NCBI RefSeq assembly: GCF_004769235.1
Contig: NZ_RQFG01000005.1
Span: 806,001-870,000 of the forward strand
Direction: 5' to 3'
Source: Leptospira kanakyensis
GTDB lineage: Bacteria > Spirochaetota > Leptospiria > Leptospirales > Leptospiraceae
Length of the DNA stretch: 64,000 bases
Numbering within the stretch: the first letter of the stretch is position 1; each line of letters opens with the position of its first letter. Made by a program: the position numbers and the translations under genes. This document shows positions 25,701-34,683 of this stretch, in pieces. The notes under the pieces are model-generated. The model was not told the DNA's origin. It saw nothing but the letters and a program-made list of their open reading frames with translations, and searched no databases.

Positions 25701-25777
25701 TTTAAATCATTTGATGATAAGGTAGATAAAAAATCATCATCGGAGATAACTTTAGGAATTTCTTTTACAGTTTTCAA
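22715..25777 (-). CDS. ABC exporter with two cyclic-nucleotide-binding domains and a degenerate C39 domain
   Basis: The 1020 residues are arranged as follows. Cyclic-nucleotide-binding-like domains occupy about 25-125 and 145-258; the second has GEMGVLEKKARNATV, the phosphate-binding pattern. A C39-peptidase-like domain spans about 303-430, and membrane segments span about 455-735. The ATPase has Walker A GRSGSGKST (814-822), signature FSGGQKQR (918-925), Walker B LLLDEP (939-944) and His974. In the C39-like domain the catalytic Cys is replaced by Ser317 (SQSGDAC) and the catalytic His by Lys390 or Tyr391, though LDP is kept. It is thus probably a substrate-docking domain as in HlyB. It lies between the HlyD and TolC genes. 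Confidence 0.88.
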   Translation of the reverse strand: MKTVKEIPKVISDDDFLSTLSSNDLKKFLGLFEFRSLVANDRIGASELEPTPILFLETGRIQVKLKINEKELLIKTLTEGSFYGVSELSSDSLKKQIFQAEENSKVRVLSSNLFLKFIESDKQRKQSWNEYKENVQLRDELRIHPYFRKLSNSEIEDLSKILVKQKVSPGQILIKEGSKSSSLFFIRSGRFKVTKSTWQKDYFSFVEAGSVLGEMGVLEKKARNATVTAVEESFVYELSSKDATNFFKKSESLLITIRSIMSERKLNLGDGSEEDKFETSSIYEEDQFHFLPKQKISPPLRNQIRFPFLFQDGKSQSGDACRKMLFRYWGYSFADYDADPSFPDFDPDIRPSHWKGSFGESKGDCYFVNWKDHESELNNNPTINFFENSKYIILKSIGPKKVLILDPEFGEISLSREEWEKKSSNVVIYFVPKVKPEQNFEWKNRFFSGLAEYFLPAIKYLKAGIVASFVIKGLEVFIPLINLYLIDAVLLKENKEFFLPVILVVVLLSFSQSFLAYFRSNVIFFTSNRVNQTIAIRFLVKLISLPISFFERNRKGEILNRWEEIESVILYFSDQGAMKIFDLLFSSLVFIIFLFLSPLLLLIIGLLILPEMLILRAFVPRIVEETKKESLKKSDTLSYFIETINGFETIKNLGATYSHRWDFEKRLTTQLNSEGKKLFYSNLLFTNTEFFKQITVVIVLLVGSILILKDQMTLGTLYAIIGLVAYIRNPIVSLYDDFLKLQKANVSWNRLRTFESLDSEITDRDNLFKVDLPEVKGNIQFKNLSFSYDTLKPESGIRNLNIKIQAGKKVAFVGRSGSGKSTILKLILGLYNPHEGEIIIDDVSLDEIWLPSLRTKIGVLFQENPLIAGTVRENISITKPEATLSEVVEAAKLACIHDDIVKLPLGYDTEISERGFIFSGGQKQRVSLARLFLQKPSVLLLDEPTAALDKETESRILSHLNSVFANATIITVAHRLDTIRNYDQIFVLERGKLEGKGTHRELLSKGGIYQLLHSKQEAIR

Positions 25778-25779
25778 AG

Positions 25780-26883
25780 TTAATTCCTAGGATCAGCATA
25801 ACGAAACAAAATTTGATAAATACTTTTTCTATCGATTACAATATCCGCAACAACCTTTAGGCCAGGAAACAACTGGAATTCCTTTCCATCTTGATTTAAA
25901 TCTTGTGTTCCTAAAATCAATACAACAGAAAAAGAATCTTTGTCTGTTGTATTAGGAATGATTTGAGAAACAGTTCCTGCCACAACGCCAAAGTCATTTT
26001 GATGAAATGCCTTTACTTTAATCACAGACTTCAAACCAATACGAACAGCAGCAATGTCTTTACTACTTACTTCTACGATTGCTTCTAATGGTTGACCTTC
26101 TTCCATTAATGAAGCAACAGTTTGTCCACGAATGATATTTTGCCCAACGTTATTAACAGAAAGTTCACCAATGATACCAGAAAAAGGCATACGAATGATG
26201 GCATTCGCAACTCTTTCTCGTTTTAACTTTGTATCACCTCTAAGACTAGAAATCACATTTTCTTCTCTTTGGATTTCATCTTTTAGATTTCCAAATTCTT
26301 CATTAAACTCTAATAAATTTTGATCGTAAATAAACTTAGCACCAACTCCATTTTGAAAATCCATAAATGCCTTTTTAAGATTTACAAATTTATTCAAAAC
26401 ACCACCCGACAAAGCTGATCCAGAATTATTTTCTAAATTATAAGCTAGATTCTTTAAAATTTTCTCTGCTTCTCTTTTGTTACGAATGAGGCGTTGTAAT
26501 TTTTTTTCTTCATAATCTAAGTTATTTGTATCCTTAGATAATTCAATTTGTTGTTCCGAAAATTCTAACTCCATAATGGGATCTCCCTTTTTAAGAAAAT
26601 CCCCTGACTTCACATATAAATTAGTGAGTGTTCCCGTCTCCAAAGCTTCTACCATATAATAGTTACCTTTTGGACGAATGGAACCTGTTGCTTCCACAAC
26701 AACATCAACTCTTCCAAAAATTAAAAACAGAATGAAACAAATAAAAAATGTAGTTATAAGGTAAATACCCTTCCTCTCCCAATTGGGTGCAGGATGTTTC
26801 AATAACTCATCATAATAGGAAGCAGAGTGTCGAGATTCCCAATTAGAATCTGTTTCTTTTATGTTTTTAAATTTTTTAAACAT
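25780..26883 (-). CDS. HlyD-family membrane fusion protein
   Basis: This 367-residue periplasmic adaptor has one N-terminal membrane helix (about residues 40-60, YLITTFFICFILFLIFG). A lipoyl/barrel region follows (VEALETGTLTNLYVKSGDFLKKGDPIMELE), then a coiled-coil hairpin (about 110-220) and a second lipoyl half (MPFSGIIGELSVNNVGQNIIRG). It bridges the ABC exporter(s) and the TolC-like channel. It overlaps the upstream ABC gene by 8 bp and ends 2 bp before the next ABC gene. With two ABC proteins and one adaptor, the two exporters may form a heterodimer. Confidence 0.88.
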   Translation of the reverse strand: MFKKFKNIKETDSNWESRHSASYYDELLKHPAPNWERKGIYLITTFFICFILFLIFGRVDVVVEATGSIRPKGNYYMVEALETGTLTNLYVKSGDFLKKGDPIMELEFSEQQIELSKDTNNLDYEEKKLQRLIRNKREAEKILKNLAYNLENNSGSALSGGVLNKFVNLKKAFMDFQNGVGAKFIYDQNLLEFNEEFGNLKDEIQREENVISSLRGDTKLKRERVANAIIRMPFSGIIGELSVNNVGQNIIRGQTVASLMEEGQPLEAIVEVSSKDIAAVRIGLKSVIKVKAFHQNDFGVVAGTVSQIIPNTTDKDSFSVVLILGTQDLNQDGKEFQLFPGLKVVADIVIDRKSIYQILFRYADPRN

Positions 26884-29800
26884 CTTTATCCCCTTCGCTT
26901 AATGTAGGAAACAAATGGTAATAAAAACCTTTGGTAGTGATTAACTCAGCATGAGTTCCCATCTCAACAACTCGACCTTCATCTAAAACGATTATTTTAT
27001 CTGCACTGACTGTACTATGAAGCCGATGAGAAATTTGAATGACAGTTCTATCCTGAAATACAGTTTCCCATTGTGATTGGATATGAGATTCTGTTTCTGA
27101 ATCAAGTGCTGAAGTTGGTTCATCCAAAAATAGAATACTTGGATTTGTTACAAGAGCCCGAGCTATGGCTAAACGTTGCCTTTGTCCACCAGAAAGCCCA
27201 ATTCCCGATTCCCCAATTTTTGTTTCGTATTTCATTGGAAATCTTTCAACAAATTGATCTACTGAGGCAAGTTTTGCACCAGCTAACAATGATTCTAAAT
27301 TAAGTGAAGGATTTTTTTTCGCAAGATTCTCAGTGATACTCCCTGAAAAAAGTATAGGGTTTTGTTCCACTGCCCCAAATTGAATTCTTACTTCTTCAGG
27401 ATCTAGGGTAGAAAGATCAAAAGAATCTACAAATACCTTCCCTTTCGTAGGAGTGAGAGTTCCCATAAGAATCCTCATAAGCGTAGACTTACCACAACCA
27501 CTTCTTCCGACAATGGCAATCTTTTCTCCCGCTTCAATTTCAAAATTGATATCAGATAATATTTCTGGACTTGTTTCTGAATATCGAAAACTAATATGAT
27601 CTAAAGTAATTTTCCCTGATAATCTCGGTAGTTCACCAAACGGACGTTGGCTGACAATTTCACCAGGAAGTGAATAAATTTCAGTAAGTCGCATCCTGGC
27701 TTCTCGTAGTTCACTCAAATCCTCATAAACATGGCATAATCTGACTATTGGTTCCATTAGGAGTGAATACAAAACTAAAAATGCTAAAAAACTTCCTAAA
27801 CTTAATGATTCATCTAAAACATCACTGACACCGAAAGTAATCACCGCGATCAAACCCATTTGTTCAAAAAACTTACTCACGAGTTCCAATACATGGACTC
27901 GTTTCCCCACTCTTAAATTGGTAAGGATGGTTCTAGCTATTTCATTAAGGCCTTTTGAAAGATACCGACTTTCCATTGCAGCGGATTTGATCAGTGGCAT
28001 CCCTGCAAACAATGAAAGGAAAAATGAAGTTGTTTTCTTTTTGGATTCAAAACTATGTTTTTGTAATTTTTTTATTTTTGCGCTCGAACGAACAACAAAC
28101 AACGAATAAACAATTAGAAAAAAGAGTCCAACAAATGTTAAAGAGTTATCCAATCTAAATAAAATAAAAAGATAAATTGGTAAGGTTACTAAATCTAAAA
28201 TTAAAAATAGACCCGATCTCTGTGTGATTTCCAAAATTCTTTGGTTTTCTTTTAATCTTTGGGTAAAGTCACCTGTTTCAAATTTTCGAAATTCTGGTAA
28301 GGTTAAGTTTAGAATGTGTTGGAAAAAACGAACAAAATAATTATACTCCAAACTTTGCATAAGCCCTATGGCAATTAAGTTGCGGAATAAAGAAAACAAG
28401 GTTTGGAAAAGGACGGCTAATGCTACTCCAAACACCAAGGTAAATAAAAAGTTACGATCAGAAAAAACAAGTACCTGGTCGACAACCTGACGAACTAAAT
28501 ACGGTAAGGACAAAGTTAAAATTGCTGATAATAAAGTTGCGACCAAAATCCAACGTATTTCTCTTTTTTTAGGACTAAACAACATCCGAAGTTCTTTAAA
28601 AAAACTTATCAAACTAACATCGGCCGAAAGGGCCGCAGGAGCTGGTGAAAATTGTAAAATCACCCCATCCCAAATTTTCAAAAACTCTGAGATTGAGAGT
28701 TCATAAACTCCTTTGATCGGATGAGAAATAAGAACGGCATCTAATTCTGGTTCGTATAAATATAACAAACAGGGAATGGTTTCATCATCAGTAATAAAAA
28801 CAGGATTTTCTAAATCGGAAAGTTGTTCAGGTGATAGTTGTTGTTGTTTGGTTAAAAATCCTAATTTTTCTAATTCAATAGCTAACTCAAAAATACCAGG
28901 AACTATATTCCTGGTTAATTCATTTTTGATTCTAATTTTCCAGTTTGTTGGTAGTGGTTTATCAAAGGCTCTTAAAGCAAGTTCACTACAAACAAGTCCA
29001 ACCAATGTAACTTGATCCGTTGTTACTTGTTCAATGTATATTTTCTTAGTTGTTTTTCGAAATTCAAAACGTTTGGAAACAAAAGGGCGGATTGAATTTT
29101 CTTCTTTTTCTTTGGCTTTGTAAGTCGAATAACGTAATAGTCGCGACTGAACAATTTCTTCTAACTTGTTTCCTTTTTCAACGCCGATAACTTTTCTGAA
29201 TACAGAGCCTGGGATTTTATATAATTCGGAATCTTCCGACGCCACTGCACTTGCCAAACGTTTTTGTTGTTTGAAAATGGCAATCTCACCTAAAATATCG
29301 CCCGACCGCATAATCGAGATAATTTTCCTAGGGTTTTCTGTTCTTATCTGGACTTTTCCTGATCGAACAATGTAAGCGGCATCTCCATCTTCTCCTTCTG
29401 CAAAAATAAAATCACCCTGTTTGATTTTTGCCAGTTGGATGGATTTTAGAATGAGTTTGATTTCTTCTGGAGAAAGTTCTTCGAAAAAACTTAGTTTACG
29501 AACATAATAAAACTTTTCTTGTTCTTCTTCTCTATGTTTAGCTTTTTCAGCAATCTCCGGATGCGAATCAACTAACTTTAAAAAACGAGATGTAGGAAGT
29601 AATAAAACAATCGAAGGTTCAAGAGCATAATAATCATTTTTTGGTGGAGTTTTTGTGAGAGTGATCCTTTCACCAATAGATTCACCCACTTCGACAAAGG
29701 TATGCCTACCGAAATGGCTTTCATTTTTGTTTTGTTTCATACCAAACCGACCAGTTAATACAAAATGAATGTACTCCGGCATTTGGTTTGCTTTGATTAA

Positions 29801-29941
29801 ATTTTGTCCTAACCGAACAAAACGCACTTCGATCGATGGAATTAGGTTTTCTCTTTCTGATTCTTCTAGTTCTGCTAATAAATAATTATTACGAAAAACA
29901 GCTCGGATTTTTTCAAGATTTCGCCTAACTTCCGATTGCAT
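26876..29941 (-). CDS. ABC exporter with two cyclic-nucleotide-binding domains and a degenerate C39 domain (paralogue)
   Basis: The 1021 residues follow the same plan as its neighbour. Cyclic-nucleotide-binding-like domains lie at about 17-128 and 148-255; the second has GEIAIFKQQKRLASAVA. A C39-like domain spans about 298-432, membrane segments about 450-735, and the ATPase has GRSGCGKST, LSGGQRQR and ILFLDEPTSALD, all intact. In the C39-like part the Cys position is Val314 (next to GLVC) and the His position is about Asp401, so proteolysis is unlikely. It starts one base after the upstream methyltransferase fusion gene stops. Two such ABC genes in one operon suggest a heterodimeric exporter. 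Confidence 0.88.
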   Translation of the reverse strand: MQSEVRRNLEKIRAVFRNNYLLAELEESERENLIPSIEVRFVRLGQNLIKANQMPEYIHFVLTGRFGMKQNKNESHFGRHTFVEVGESIGERITLTKTPPKNDYYALEPSIVLLLPTSRFLKLVDSHPEIAEKAKHREEEQEKFYYVRKLSFFEELSPEEIKLILKSIQLAKIKQGDFIFAEGEDGDAAYIVRSGKVQIRTENPRKIISIMRSGDILGEIAIFKQQKRLASAVASEDSELYKIPGSVFRKVIGVEKGNKLEEIVQSRLLRYSTYKAKEKEENSIRPFVSKRFEFRKTTKKIYIEQVTTDQVTLVGLVCSELALRAFDKPLPTNWKIRIKNELTRNIVPGIFELAIELEKLGFLTKQQQLSPEQLSDLENPVFITDDETIPCLLYLYEPELDAVLISHPIKGVYELSISEFLKIWDGVILQFSPAPAALSADVSLISFFKELRMLFSPKKREIRWILVATLLSAILTLSLPYLVRQVVDQVLVFSDRNFLFTLVFGVALAVLFQTLFSLFRNLIAIGLMQSLEYNYFVRFFQHILNLTLPEFRKFETGDFTQRLKENQRILEITQRSGLFLILDLVTLPIYLFILFRLDNSLTFVGLFFLIVYSLFVVRSSAKIKKLQKHSFESKKKTTSFFLSLFAGMPLIKSAAMESRYLSKGLNEIARTILTNLRVGKRVHVLELVSKFFEQMGLIAVITFGVSDVLDESLSLGSFLAFLVLYSLLMEPIVRLCHVYEDLSELREARMRLTEIYSLPGEIVSQRPFGELPRLSGKITLDHISFRYSETSPEILSDINFEIEAGEKIAIVGRSGCGKSTLMRILMGTLTPTKGKVFVDSFDLSTLDPEEVRIQFGAVEQNPILFSGSITENLAKKNPSLNLESLLAGAKLASVDQFVERFPMKYETKIGESGIGLSGGQRQRLAIARALVTNPSILFLDEPTSALDSETESHIQSQWETVFQDRTVIQISHRLHSTVSADKIIVLDEGRVVEMGTHAELITTKGFYYHLFPTLSEGDKDV

Positions 29942-31549
29942 TTATTTTTCCGCTAAAATTAACATATGAGTGACAGGAAATTCCAGGGGAATTAAATCTT
30001 CCTGCGATTTTGGAATGTCTTTTGACGATGTAAAAATTTTAGTTTTCCCCAAATATCGATTTTCAACCAACCATTCATTCCGATAGGAATGGGACTGGTG
30101 CGAAACTTGAAACCCAACAGATTCCAAATGGACTTTCCAATCGCTAAAACTCCAAAAACAAAAGGACTCGTGCATTTCACTTTCCCAGTTGTCGGTATAA
30201 TCTTTTTTGGAGAGAAATTCACAGACATCGGCTAGTTTCATACGGTAGTATTCTATACCATCGACGGAAAAGACTTCAGTCCTAAGCACATAACCTTCTT
30301 CCTTTCGAAAGTCGGATTGAAATCGGAAAAATCTTTCTTTCGTGGATAAGGAATCCAAATACTCTTTGAGATTGGGATAGGAATTTGGTTTTTGTCCTAA
30401 ATTGGTTCCGTCTGCATCCTGAAACCAAACATAAACTTCCCTATCTTTATCTTCCGGGCCTACAACATCACGGTTGATCCAAACCCCACCCATCGCCAGT
30501 TCCAAATACCTGTTCTGAATGAACGAAAGAAGTTTCTCTCGATTTCCATAGGATTCGATTTCATGAGTGAGGGAAGAGGAATGGATGGTATTCATCGTTC
30601 CCGCTGGGAAAACAAGGCCACTGACCGCATTTTTCCGTAAGAAAAAAACATTTGGGTTGGGAAACTCTCCGTTTTCTTTTCTTTGTTCACAAACTTGGAA
30701 AAGTTGCCTAGCAATCTCTACTCCATAAAAATCGGATTCAAACAAATTGGATTTTTCAGAAGCCAACTTAATCCAAGAACCAACAGCACAGCCAATGTCC
30801 CCAATTCGTCCCGGCAAAATATAGTTTTTTGTTTCATTGAACTTTAGTTCGGCGATTAAATCCATCTCTCGAACATAAGTATTATAATCTCTAGACTCAG
30901 TAAGATCTCCGTCTTCACCAATTAGTGAATCGGAAAACAACATTTGTATTTTATCCCAAACATTATATACATCCCACAAACGAATACTTGCCGGATCCAT
31001 ATAAGAAACCAAATCCGCTTTTGTTTGATGATCCATTTTTCCATTGGTAGCCAAATCTTCCAAAATCTCCCAAGGGAGTTTTGTGCTAAATTTTTCTTCT
31101 CTACCAGGAACTCGTTCTACAGGTAGGATCGAAAATCCTAAACCAGAATATAACTTAAGAACCGGTGTAGAACAAAGTACAGCGGTGTTCATAGGATTTA
31201 GGTTGAGTAACATTTCCGATTCTGCTTCAATTTTTTTGATTGTATACGAAGCAAAGTTAGGTGATTGACCAATGTCATCAATAGGGATCACAAAAACTGG
31301 AATTTCTAAATCTCTAGAAAAATCCTGGATCATCATAGCACGTTGGTAAAGTGGGAGAGGGTTTCGTCTTGTGTTGTTATGATTGGCGGAAGTGACTGCG
31401 AAAATAATAGCAGTGGGAAACTCTGAAATTTGTAGAGGATTTCCCAAATGGTTTTTTACTTCCGAGAGGCCATCCTTCACCAAGCGGTTCAGGTATTCCT
31501 TTTGGTACCGTGTCAGTAAATGGTGACGACCCGGAAGTAGTAAATACAT
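29942..31549 (-). CDS. NadM-like nucleotidyltransferase domain fused to SAM methyltransferase
   Basis: The N-terminal half (residues 1-170) follows the archaeal-type NMN adenylyltransferase (NadM) pattern: GRHHLLTRYQ (7-16), TSANHNNTRRNPLPLYQR (53-70), VFVIPIDDI (85-93), then LGFSILPVERV and FSTKLPWEIL. The usual H-x-G-H motif is altered, with Thr13 and Gln16 in the His places, so activity is uncertain. The C-terminal half has SAM methyltransferase motif I GDIGCAVGSW (250-259) and continues to about 450. The gene directly precedes the two ABC genes, so it may modify the exported molecule or make a signal for their cyclic-nucleotide-binding domains; both are inferences. Confidence 0.65.
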   Translation of the reverse strand: MYLLLPGRHHLLTRYQKEYLNRLVKDGLSEVKNHLGNPLQISEFPTAIIFAVTSANHNNTRRNPLPLYQRAMMIQDFSRDLEIPVFVIPIDDIGQSPNFASYTIKKIEAESEMLLNLNPMNTAVLCSTPVLKLYSGLGFSILPVERVPGREEKFSTKLPWEILEDLATNGKMDHQTKADLVSYMDPASIRLWDVYNVWDKIQMLFSDSLIGEDGDLTESRDYNTYVREMDLIAELKFNETKNYILPGRIGDIGCAVGSWIKLASEKSNLFESDFYGVEIARQLFQVCEQRKENGEFPNPNVFFLRKNAVSGLVFPAGTMNTIHSSSLTHEIESYGNREKLLSFIQNRYLELAMGGVWINRDVVGPEDKDREVYVWFQDADGTNLGQKPNSYPNLKEYLDSLSTKERFFRFQSDFRKEEGYVLRTEVFSVDGIEYYRMKLADVCEFLSKKDYTDNWESEMHESFCFWSFSDWKVHLESVGFQVSHQSHSYRNEWLVENRYLGKTKIFTSSKDIPKSQEDLIPLEFPVTHMLILAEK

Positions 31550-31556
31550 TGTTGTT

Positions 31557-32738
31557 TTAAGCTTTTGGATTTTCTAAAACGATTGCAATTCCTTGGCCAC
31601 CACCAATACAAAGTGAGGCGACACCGTATTTCACTCCTCGTCTTTGCATCTCTAGTGCCAATGTCAATGTGACACGACTTCCAGAAGCTCCGAGTGGATG
31701 ACCAATCGCAACAGCCCCACCATTTACGTTCGTAATTTTTGGATCAAGACCCAACTCTTTTTGAACTGCTAAGTACTGTGCTGCAAATGCTTCATTGATT
31801 TCAAATAAACCAATGTCTTTTAAACTAAGTCCTGCTTTTTGTAAAGCCGCAGGGATTGCCACTGCCGGACCAATTCCCATCTTTGCTGGTTCACAACCTG
31901 CGTGACCCCATGATTTCACAATGGCCAATGGTTCCTTTCCTAATTTTTTTGCTTGGGATGCGGAAGCCACAATCAATGCAGCAGCACCATCATTGATACC
32001 GGATGCATTTCCCGCTGTGACAGTTCCGTCTTTTTTGAAAGCAGGTTTCAAGGTTGCTAGTTTTGTAGCTCCCGCTTTTCCTTTGATGAATTCATCTTTA
32101 TCAAAGACAATAGGATTTTTTCCACTGATTGTGATGGCATGAATTTCATCTTTTAAAATTCCTTTGTTGGTAGCTTCTTCTGCTCTTTCTTGCGAAGTCG
32201 CGGCCCAAAGGTCTTGTTCTTCTCTGGAAATTTTGTATTGGTCACTTAAATTTTCAGCAGTCATACCCATAGGAAGTTCTACATATACGTCTGTTAAACC
32301 AGTTGCCAATGAATCTTCGAATTCAGTATTTCCATAACGAACTCCGAATCTTGCATTTCTAACCACATAAGGTGCGTTACTCATAGATTCCACACCACCA
32401 GCAAGAACTGTATGTGCTTCACCTAACATAATTTTTTTGGCGGCTTGGATGACAGCTTCCATTCCAGAACCACAAAGCCTGTTGAGAGTGAGTGCAGGAC
32501 TTGCAATCGGAACTCCTGCTTTCAAACCAATGTGTCGTGCTAAATAGATTCCGTCTTTGCCTGTAGGGATAACGTTTCCAAAAATACTTTCTTCAATGAG
32601 GGAAGGATCCACGCCAGTCTTTTGAAGTGTCGCTTTTGAAACTTCGACTCCGAGGTCTACGGCACTCAAATCTTTGAGAGTTCCGCCAAAACTACCGAAT
32701 GCGGATCTAAGTCCGCCCAAAATGTAAACTTGTTCCAT
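31557..32738 (-). CDS. Thiolase (acetyl-CoA C-acetyltransferase)
   Basis: This 393-residue thiolase carries the acyl-binding Cys89 in LCGSG, His347 in GHPLGASG and Cys377 in LCIGGGQG, the complete catalytic set. Such enzymes condense two acetyl-CoA molecules or cleave 3-ketoacyl-CoA in beta-oxidation. It is the first gene of the minus-strand run and is followed after 7 bp by the NadM-like/methyltransferase gene. Its link to the exporter may be only transcriptional. The length is normal. Confidence 0.93.
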   Translation of the reverse strand: MEQVYILGGLRSAFGSFGGTLKDLSAVDLGVEVSKATLQKTGVDPSLIEESIFGNVIPTGKDGIYLARHIGLKAGVPIASPALTLNRLCGSGMEAVIQAAKKIMLGEAHTVLAGGVESMSNAPYVVRNARFGVRYGNTEFEDSLATGLTDVYVELPMGMTAENLSDQYKISREEQDLWAATSQERAEEATNKGILKDEIHAITISGKNPIVFDKDEFIKGKAGATKLATLKPAFKKDGTVTAGNASGINDGAAALIVASASQAKKLGKEPLAIVKSWGHAGCEPAKMGIGPAVAIPAALQKAGLSLKDIGLFEINEAFAAQYLAVQKELGLDPKITNVNGGAVAIGHPLGASGSRVTLTLALEMQRRGVKYGVASLCIGGGQGIAIVLENPKA

Positions 32739-32827
32739 AGATACCAGGAATGGCCAAATTTAGTCACCTGTCAGCTAAGAATTGAAATTTCACTTGAAAG
32801 AGAATCTGGTATCGTTACACTTCCTGC

Positions 32828-34225
32828 ATGAATCGAGAACCCATGTTCGGCCTGGAAACCGGCTTTTTATCCAAACAAACAGCAAGTCTCATTCGTGGGA
32901 TCCTCCAAAAAAGGTATTCTATCGGCAAATCTTCCGTTTCTTTGTATTCCTCGCCATCTGAGTTGTATCCTGGATTAGAACTCATTTCCGACAAAGGCAC
33001 AAATCCCATCCAAAAACGATTGGTGGTCGGTAGCATTCGTATGGGTTACGGCCACCACAGGATGGCTCTTTCTGTTTATTCACATTCCTTAAAAAAACAA
33101 ATTCCTACTTACCTGCACGACCTACTGGCAATCCAATCGCCAGAAGCCAATGCCATTGCAGACATTGATTCTGGTTATAGTTATTTTTCTCGCCTCAGTG
33201 CAGAAATTGGTGGTCCTGTGGAATGGTTGTGGGGTGTGCTTATGTCACAAGGAAATTTAACCTCATTAGAACTCTCTTGCCAATTGGCAGAACTTTATAA
33301 AGGACTTATGAATGGAATTCCCACTGACTCCCCTATCATCACCACATATCCGTTAAATGGTCAAATATCCGTAGCTTCAGGATTTCAAAAAACAATCCAT
33401 CTGATTTGTGATAACTACCCGCAGTATTATTTATTAGTACCGGGGGCACTCAACTTAGTTCAAACTCCTTCGGCTTACACAAAGTTTATAGAGATGGGAG
33501 TTCCAAAAGAAAACATTGCAGTCGCAGGTCATTGGGTTTCTGAAGATGTCCTGTCGAATGCTGTCACCGATTGTGAAAATCGTGTTCGTAGGATTGATGC
33601 AAAAAAATGCAGAAGGTTTCTCATTCCGATTGGTGGAGCAGGAGCACAAAAAGGTTATGTATTAGATTTAATCCGTTTGAGTAAAAAGAATCTACAGAAT
33701 AAAAAAGCAGTTTTTTGGATCAATACGGGTGATCATTCCAAAGTTCTCAAATCCATTGAAGAATATTTAATTCTACAAAAAATTCCTTACTTATCCATCA
33801 ACACTTGGGAAGATTTAATTAAATTTATCGAACGCCATCCTCTTCGTTCTGAAGATAATGAAAACAATCCACCAGTGGTTTTGTTTCATTTTCCATCACA
33901 TACGGAAGCTTTTTCTGCCACGGACAAACTCATCCGCATTGCAGATGTCCTTGTCACAAAACCTTCGGAGCTCGCCTTCTATCCTGTACCTAAACTATTC
34001 ATTCGAAGAGTGGGTGATCACGAAGCAGCATCTGTGTTTCGATCTTTAGAACTTGGTGAAGGAACTGTGGAATGCCGTGAAGTGATCCATGCAAAAGAAC
34101 TAATTCAAATATTTACAGAATCGGATGACTTGTTACTTCGGATGAATGAATCAGTCATAAAAAATATTGTAGAGGGAGTTTATAACGGTAGTAAGACGGC
34201 CGTGGAAATAGCGACCGCAAACTAA
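32828..34225 (+). CDS. GT-B-like glycosyltransferase-type protein (unassigned)
   Basis: The 465-residue protein has an early motif VGSIRMGYGHHRMALSVY (about residues 67-84), which resembles the N-terminal G-x-G-H region of MGDG synthase/MurG-type GT-B enzymes. A later PIGGAGAQKGYVL segment and a C-terminal ADVLVTKPSELAFYPVPKLFIRR segment resemble the donor-binding half of the fold. I can assign the fold by pattern only; donor and acceptor are unknown. No signal peptide. Transcription is divergent from the thiolase operon, with a 89-bp gap. Confidence 0.55.
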   Translation: MNREPMFGLETGFLSKQTASLIRGILQKRYSIGKSSVSLYSSPSELYPGLELISDKGTNPIQKRLVVGSIRMGYGHHRMALSVYSHSLKKQIPTYLHDLLAIQSPEANAIADIDSGYSYFSRLSAEIGGPVEWLWGVLMSQGNLTSLELSCQLAELYKGLMNGIPTDSPIITTYPLNGQISVASGFQKTIHLICDNYPQYYLLVPGALNLVQTPSAYTKFIEMGVPKENIAVAGHWVSEDVLSNAVTDCENRVRRIDAKKCRRFLIPIGGAGAQKGYVLDLIRLSKKNLQNKKAVFWINTGDHSKVLKSIEEYLILQKIPYLSINTWEDLIKFIERHPLRSEDNENNPPVVLFHFPSHTEAFSATDKLIRIADVLVTKPSELAFYPVPKLFIRRVGDHEAASVFRSLELGEGTVECREVIHAKELIQIFTESDDLLLRMNESVIKNIVEGVYNGSKTAVEIATAN

Positions 34226-34231
34226 TGGATT

Positions 34232-34579
34232 TTATTTAGAAAACTTTTGTTCTAATTCTTGTCTGGTGGATTCCCAGATAGCGGCAATTTTTTTACCTTC
34301 TTCCACTGCGGAATCAATCTCACCAGTTTTGGCAAAACCTTCGGCTTTGACTACCACTTCAGATAATGCGGCCAAACCAAAATTGGCAGCCACACCTTTG
34401 ATTTGGTGTAACTCCGCCTGCAATTCCTTGGGTTCTTTGGACACGAGAAGCCCACCCAAATTTTGAACCCGAATTGCCATGTTTTCTAAAAGAGAGGTCA
34501 TCATCTCTTTTAACCAAGCCTGGTCTTCCGGATCGTTCATATCCACTAAAGATTCTATTCGAGACCAATCTATTAGCAA
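34232..34579 (-). CDS. Orphan histidine phosphotransfer (Hpt) protein
   Basis: The protein is an Hpt domain of about 115 residues with the phospho-acceptor motif HQIKGVAANFG (H-x-I-K-G). It is all-helical. I choose TTG at 34579 as the start because AGGAAGG sits six bases ahead of it; an earlier TTG at 34597 would place that ribosome site inside the gene. No histidine kinase or response regulator is adjacent, so it is an orphan relay. It ends 6 bp after the convergent glycosyltransferase gene. Confidence 0.85.
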   Translation of the reverse strand: MLIDWSRIESLVDMNDPEDQAWLKEMMTSLLENMAIRVQNLGGLLVSKEPKELQAELHQIKGVAANFGLAALSEVVVKAEGFAKTGEIDSAVEEGKKIAAIWESTRQELEQKFSK

Positions 34580-34683
34580 GTTGCACCTTCCTACCAAAAG
34601 TAAACAGACTCTAAAAAGCGTGTAAATTACATTTTAAAAAATCATTTGCATGGCTTCGGAACCGTATTTTTTTGTAAAACACT

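Noticed and set aside
21348..31549. Search for a small double-glycine precursor peptide in the exporter operon
   Set aside because: Genes abut or overlap with gaps of 8 bp or less, so there is no space; none seen in the 89-bp upstream gap either.
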